This document shows, in pieces, positions 61,501 through 64,000 of a stretch of DNA of 64,000 nt. The translations under genes were made by a program, and so were the position numbers. The notes under the pieces were generated by a model. It worked only from the letters and a program-made list of their open reading frames with translations. It was not told the DNA's origin and searched no databases. Within the stretch, counting starts at the first letter, position 1. Each line of letters opens with the position of its first letter. Location of the stretch: NCBI RefSeq assembly GCF_030704535.1, contig NC_081823.1:1830501-1894500 (forward strand), written 5' to 3'. Origin of the DNA: Vitis vinifera (lineage: Eukaryota; Streptophyta; Magnoliopsida; Vitales; Vitaceae).

Positions 61501-64000
61501 GAGTTCTTGAACAAAACAAAAAGAAGGTATTTAACAAAATTTAAAAAACACTTTAAAAAATCTAAAATTAAAGAATTATAGCGTTTTCAAGGTAAACACT
61601 TGATGAGCCATTCTTTTCAAAACACTTAACAGAGAAAACCTTATCATTAAAAATATTCCGAATAGAAACACTGTCAAGTGTACCAGCACTTCAAAATCAA
61701 CATTAATGTTGCAGACTTGCAGGCATACCTGTTGTAGATCTTTCAATGAATTATTGGAGTAACTTCTGTCATGCAATCCTTTCTTTGTCTCATCAAGCCA
61801 TTTTGAGATCCCAGCTATGAACTCATCCTTTGTTATTGTTCCGTCACCATCAATATCAAACTGTCCTAGAACATCTAGCACTGCATCTTCCTTATTGATC
61901 AAGTGTGGTTTTCGAAACCTGATCCCAAGAAGAAGCTCCTTGATTTCAGCAGGCGATATATAGTCATCACCATCAAGGTCTGTTTCCTCAAACAGCCTGC
62001 GATTAGATACAAGTATATGCTGTCAAACATTTAAGTACATAGAAATACCGAAAAATCAAGATCAAAACAGTATGGTATACTTAAGGAAAGATGATCGCAC
62101 CCTCTTATAACACTTATGTTCGGAGCTCCTTCGTCTGTGAGGAGTTTTCCTACAGCATGTTCTTGGAAGTATCGTAAAATTCTTATCACTAAATGATCAT
62201 GTTTTACGTACTCTAATCTTCTTTGCTGAATCCAAGGCTGAAATATCTGCATATTTTTCAAGTAAAAGTTTGAGGTATATTACAAAAAGTAATGCATCAA
62301 AATGCATAATCCTAATTCTTAAGTAAAATTTTAAGGCACCGAATCGATTTCATAAACTCCCGATCCAAACGTAAGTATAGAAAATTTGTGTAGGTTAATA
62401 AAGGTACAAAGAAATGAGACATATAATTAGATATACAAAAAATAAAATTAAAATATAAATCAATTTTGACCTAATCATGCTAAGGTACAAATGAATGACC
62501 ATTTTTACAAACTATTTTCTTATGACACTAAAAAATAATTTTATAGTACTAAAAATAACCTTAAATATGATATTGTATATAAGATAGAGAAAAAAGTTTC
62601 TAATACTATATATGTATGAGTTTCTTTTAACTTTATAAACGTGTTTTAGAATTGTGAAGACTTTTTGAGCTTATAGTGAATAATATTTATATAGTTAAGA
62701 ACGAGTTGTTATAGAATAGTATCAGAGTCAATTCCTTACTTTGGTGTTGGAGTTTGTTTGACCCTGTTCTGGGTGTTTATCTGTATGAACTTGTAATATC
62801 ATGGAACACAATGAAAACGTTATATTTATATGAGAGGATCGTTGTAATATATCACATTTGAGAAGAAAAACAGTTATTAAATATATATATATATGAATTC
62901 TTTTTAACTTTCTAAATATGTTTTAAAGTTGTAAGAATTCATTTAAACTGATAATAGACAATATTTATATAATTGGAAGTGAGGTTTTATACTAAACCTA
63001 AATGCTATTATTAACCATACAAAACCAATCCTAGAAAAATTGTTACTACTTTGTACCAAGAAGATCGAATGAATGTTATACTGAGAATTCAAATGGATGT
63101 TATATGCTTCTACTGAATTCTCAATTTGAGTTCATGTATATCGGACCATTGAATAAAAATATAAAGAAATAGTATTAAAGGTTTTTTTAAAAACTCTGAA
63201 ATACAAATAAATAAAAACTTTTTTGTCATGAAATTGTTTCTAATGGCTATCATATGCATATTGTGTTTAAGCTCTACTGAGAATTAATCCAAAAAGTTTG
63301 GAGAGTATTAATACCTGATAGATGAAGTAGAGGAGAAGAAAAATAAGAGAAACAATAAGAGTGATCAAGATCACAACGCGTTCCCCATAAGACAATTGGA
63401 ATAATATTGTGATTTGGATGATGATGAATGGTATTATTGATAGACCCATGATCCTTGCCATGTACCCAGTTTCTTCATCTGTTGCAATCCCACTACCTTC
63501 ATACATTTCACACAATATAAGGTTTTATTTGATACATATTTTTCTAAAACACTTTTCTATTTTCTAAAAAATATATTTGATAATTAAAAAATAAAAAATA
63601 AAAAATAGAAAACAGTCTTATATTCTTAAAATAAAAAATATGATATTTTTAAAGTTATTTTCATAAATATAGAGAATGATATATAAAAGTTATTTAAATT
63701 TATTTAAAAACATAGAAAATAAATTTAAAATATTCTCAACTTTTGTTTTATAAAACTGTTTTAAAAAATTGTCTTCAAAACCTGTTTTAAAAAATGATTA
63801 TCAAATAAGGAGAGAAGAAACATGTACCCGTTAACATCAATAATATTTTCCGATATGGTTTTTGTAATAAATTTGCATCAACCGTAGCGCCCGAACCAGC
63901 GCCGGGAAACTCACAACTCCCAACAATGACACAAGTGCCCCAAAGTACAGTGAGGAGCAAGATCGTCGATCCGGCCAACAAGCCGACGGCGGTGAGCACA
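58600..64000 (-). CDS. NCL: Second NCL-type exchanger with four EF hands, 5' end outside window
   Basis: Exons seen in transcript order: 64000(partial)-63828, 63496-63315, 62246-62101, 61996-61729, 60829-60684, 60159-59904, 59326-59030 and 58848-58600 (stop). All are GT-AG; about 570 residues are visible. The first exon, with the start and alpha-1 region, lies beyond the right edge. The order is membrane segments, then cassette 1 (PWIQQRR plus EF hands DLDGDDYISPAE and DIDGDGTITKDE), then cassette 2 (PWILKRR plus EF hands DLDGDNCISQAE and DVNGDRLIDEEE), then the second membrane half. Exon lengths 182, 146 and 249 equal those of the first NCL gene. In alpha-2 the paralog's NSSEAVSA is NARAATSA, so the conserved Glu is Ala. 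Probably Ca2+-responsive; whether it still exchanges ions is open. It resembles what databases call NCL2-like proteins. Confidence 0.92.
59390..59890. repeat. Repeat in an NCL intron shared with the 2.6-kb duplication
   Basis: This intronic stretch shares ordered words (caacccaaac/acccaaacct, atatttttataatatttataatgt, ataaatatatag, aatttgaatttgactta) with 51540-52190 and 54150-54800. It is an older dispersed element inserted in the intron between cassette 2 and the next exon. Confidence 0.5.
59904..60829 (-). other. EF-hand cassette 2 of the second NCL gene (two exons)
   Basis: Exons 60829-60684 (146 nt) and 60159-59904 (256 nt) again begin and end in phase 0, totalling 134 codons. The same PW-I-x-x-RR start and internal intron phase (2) as cassette 1 and as the single cassette of the first NCL gene show exon-pair duplication. 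Confidence 0.9.
61303..61405. mobile_element. MITE-like inverted repeat, family B, in an NCL intron
   Basis: Left arm gtttggtagtgattattgg and right arm inverted as tttgatagtgattataagaa, with a short palindromic centre. It lies in the intron between the two EF-hand cassettes; related fragments precede it at 61075-61300. Confidence 0.6.
61729..62246 (-). other. EF-hand cassette 1 of the second NCL gene (two exons)
   Basis: Exons 62246-62101 (146 nt) and 61996-61729 (268 nt) begin and end in phase 0, totalling 138 codons. Both EF loops have acidic residues at 1, 3 and 5 and Glu at 12, so both should bind Ca2+. Confidence 0.9.
62578..62985. repeat. Degraded dispersed repeat, family C, in an NCL intron
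   Basis: Two partial units with the ordered words aactttataaacgtgtttta, attgtgaagac and aataatatttatatag, then tttggtgttggagtttgtttgacc, then a second unit from about 62838. In the intron between exons 63496-63315 and 62246-62101. Confidence 0.5.

Overview
The window looks like nuclear DNA of a eudicot plant. It has AT-rich intergenic sequence, GT-AG introns, plant-only gene families (TCP, IQD, SPEAR/TIE, NCL), a nuclear tRNA-Ile array and many plant-type transposon remnants. Gene and repeat style fit grapevine or a relative (Vitaceae); that is an impression, not a database match. I find four intact or nearly intact genes, one gene cut by the right edge, three full-length tRNA copies plus a fragment, one candidate small Cys-rich peptide ORF, and a repeat-dense middle.

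Layout. 1-4380 is AT-rich upstream sequence with a MITE-like element. 4381-6390 carries a CIN-type TCP transcription factor (TCP4-like) with a miR319 target site. 8525-11107 (minus) is a five-coding-exon IQ67-domain calmodulin-binding protein. 14499-15335 (minus) is a tandem tRNA-Ile(UAU) array. 24286-26125 is a SPEAR/TIE-type transcriptional adaptor with an SPL-like N-terminal motif and a C-terminal EAR motif. 30.4-35.2 kb holds retroelement remnants: a noncoding LTR-like region, a broken Copia reverse-transcriptase fragment, a SINE-like element, and a 2,053-bp solo LTR with a perfect 5-bp target duplication. 35601-42608 (minus) is a complete seven-exon NCL-type Na+/Ca2+ exchanger with two EF hands. 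42.6-58.6 kb is repeats, including a 2.6-kb tandem duplication (50.3-57.9 kb) whose second copy is split by a 621-bp TIR element. 58600 to the right edge (minus) is a second NCL gene, lacking its 5' end here.

How the parts relate. The TCP gene and the SPEAR/TIE gene lie 18 kb apart. In Arabidopsis, TIE proteins bind CIN-TCPs and recruit TOPLESS corepressors, so a regulator and a probable repressor partner are neighbours. The two NCL genes are same-strand paralogs sharing intron phases. The second has duplicated its two-exon EF-hand cassette, giving four EF hands, and lost the glutamate found in the alpha-2 motif of the first. These points, the upstream ORFs of the two transcription genes, the tRNA array and an orphan GC-rich island are the best leads. 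No CRISPR array, bacterial operon or organelle insertion was seen.
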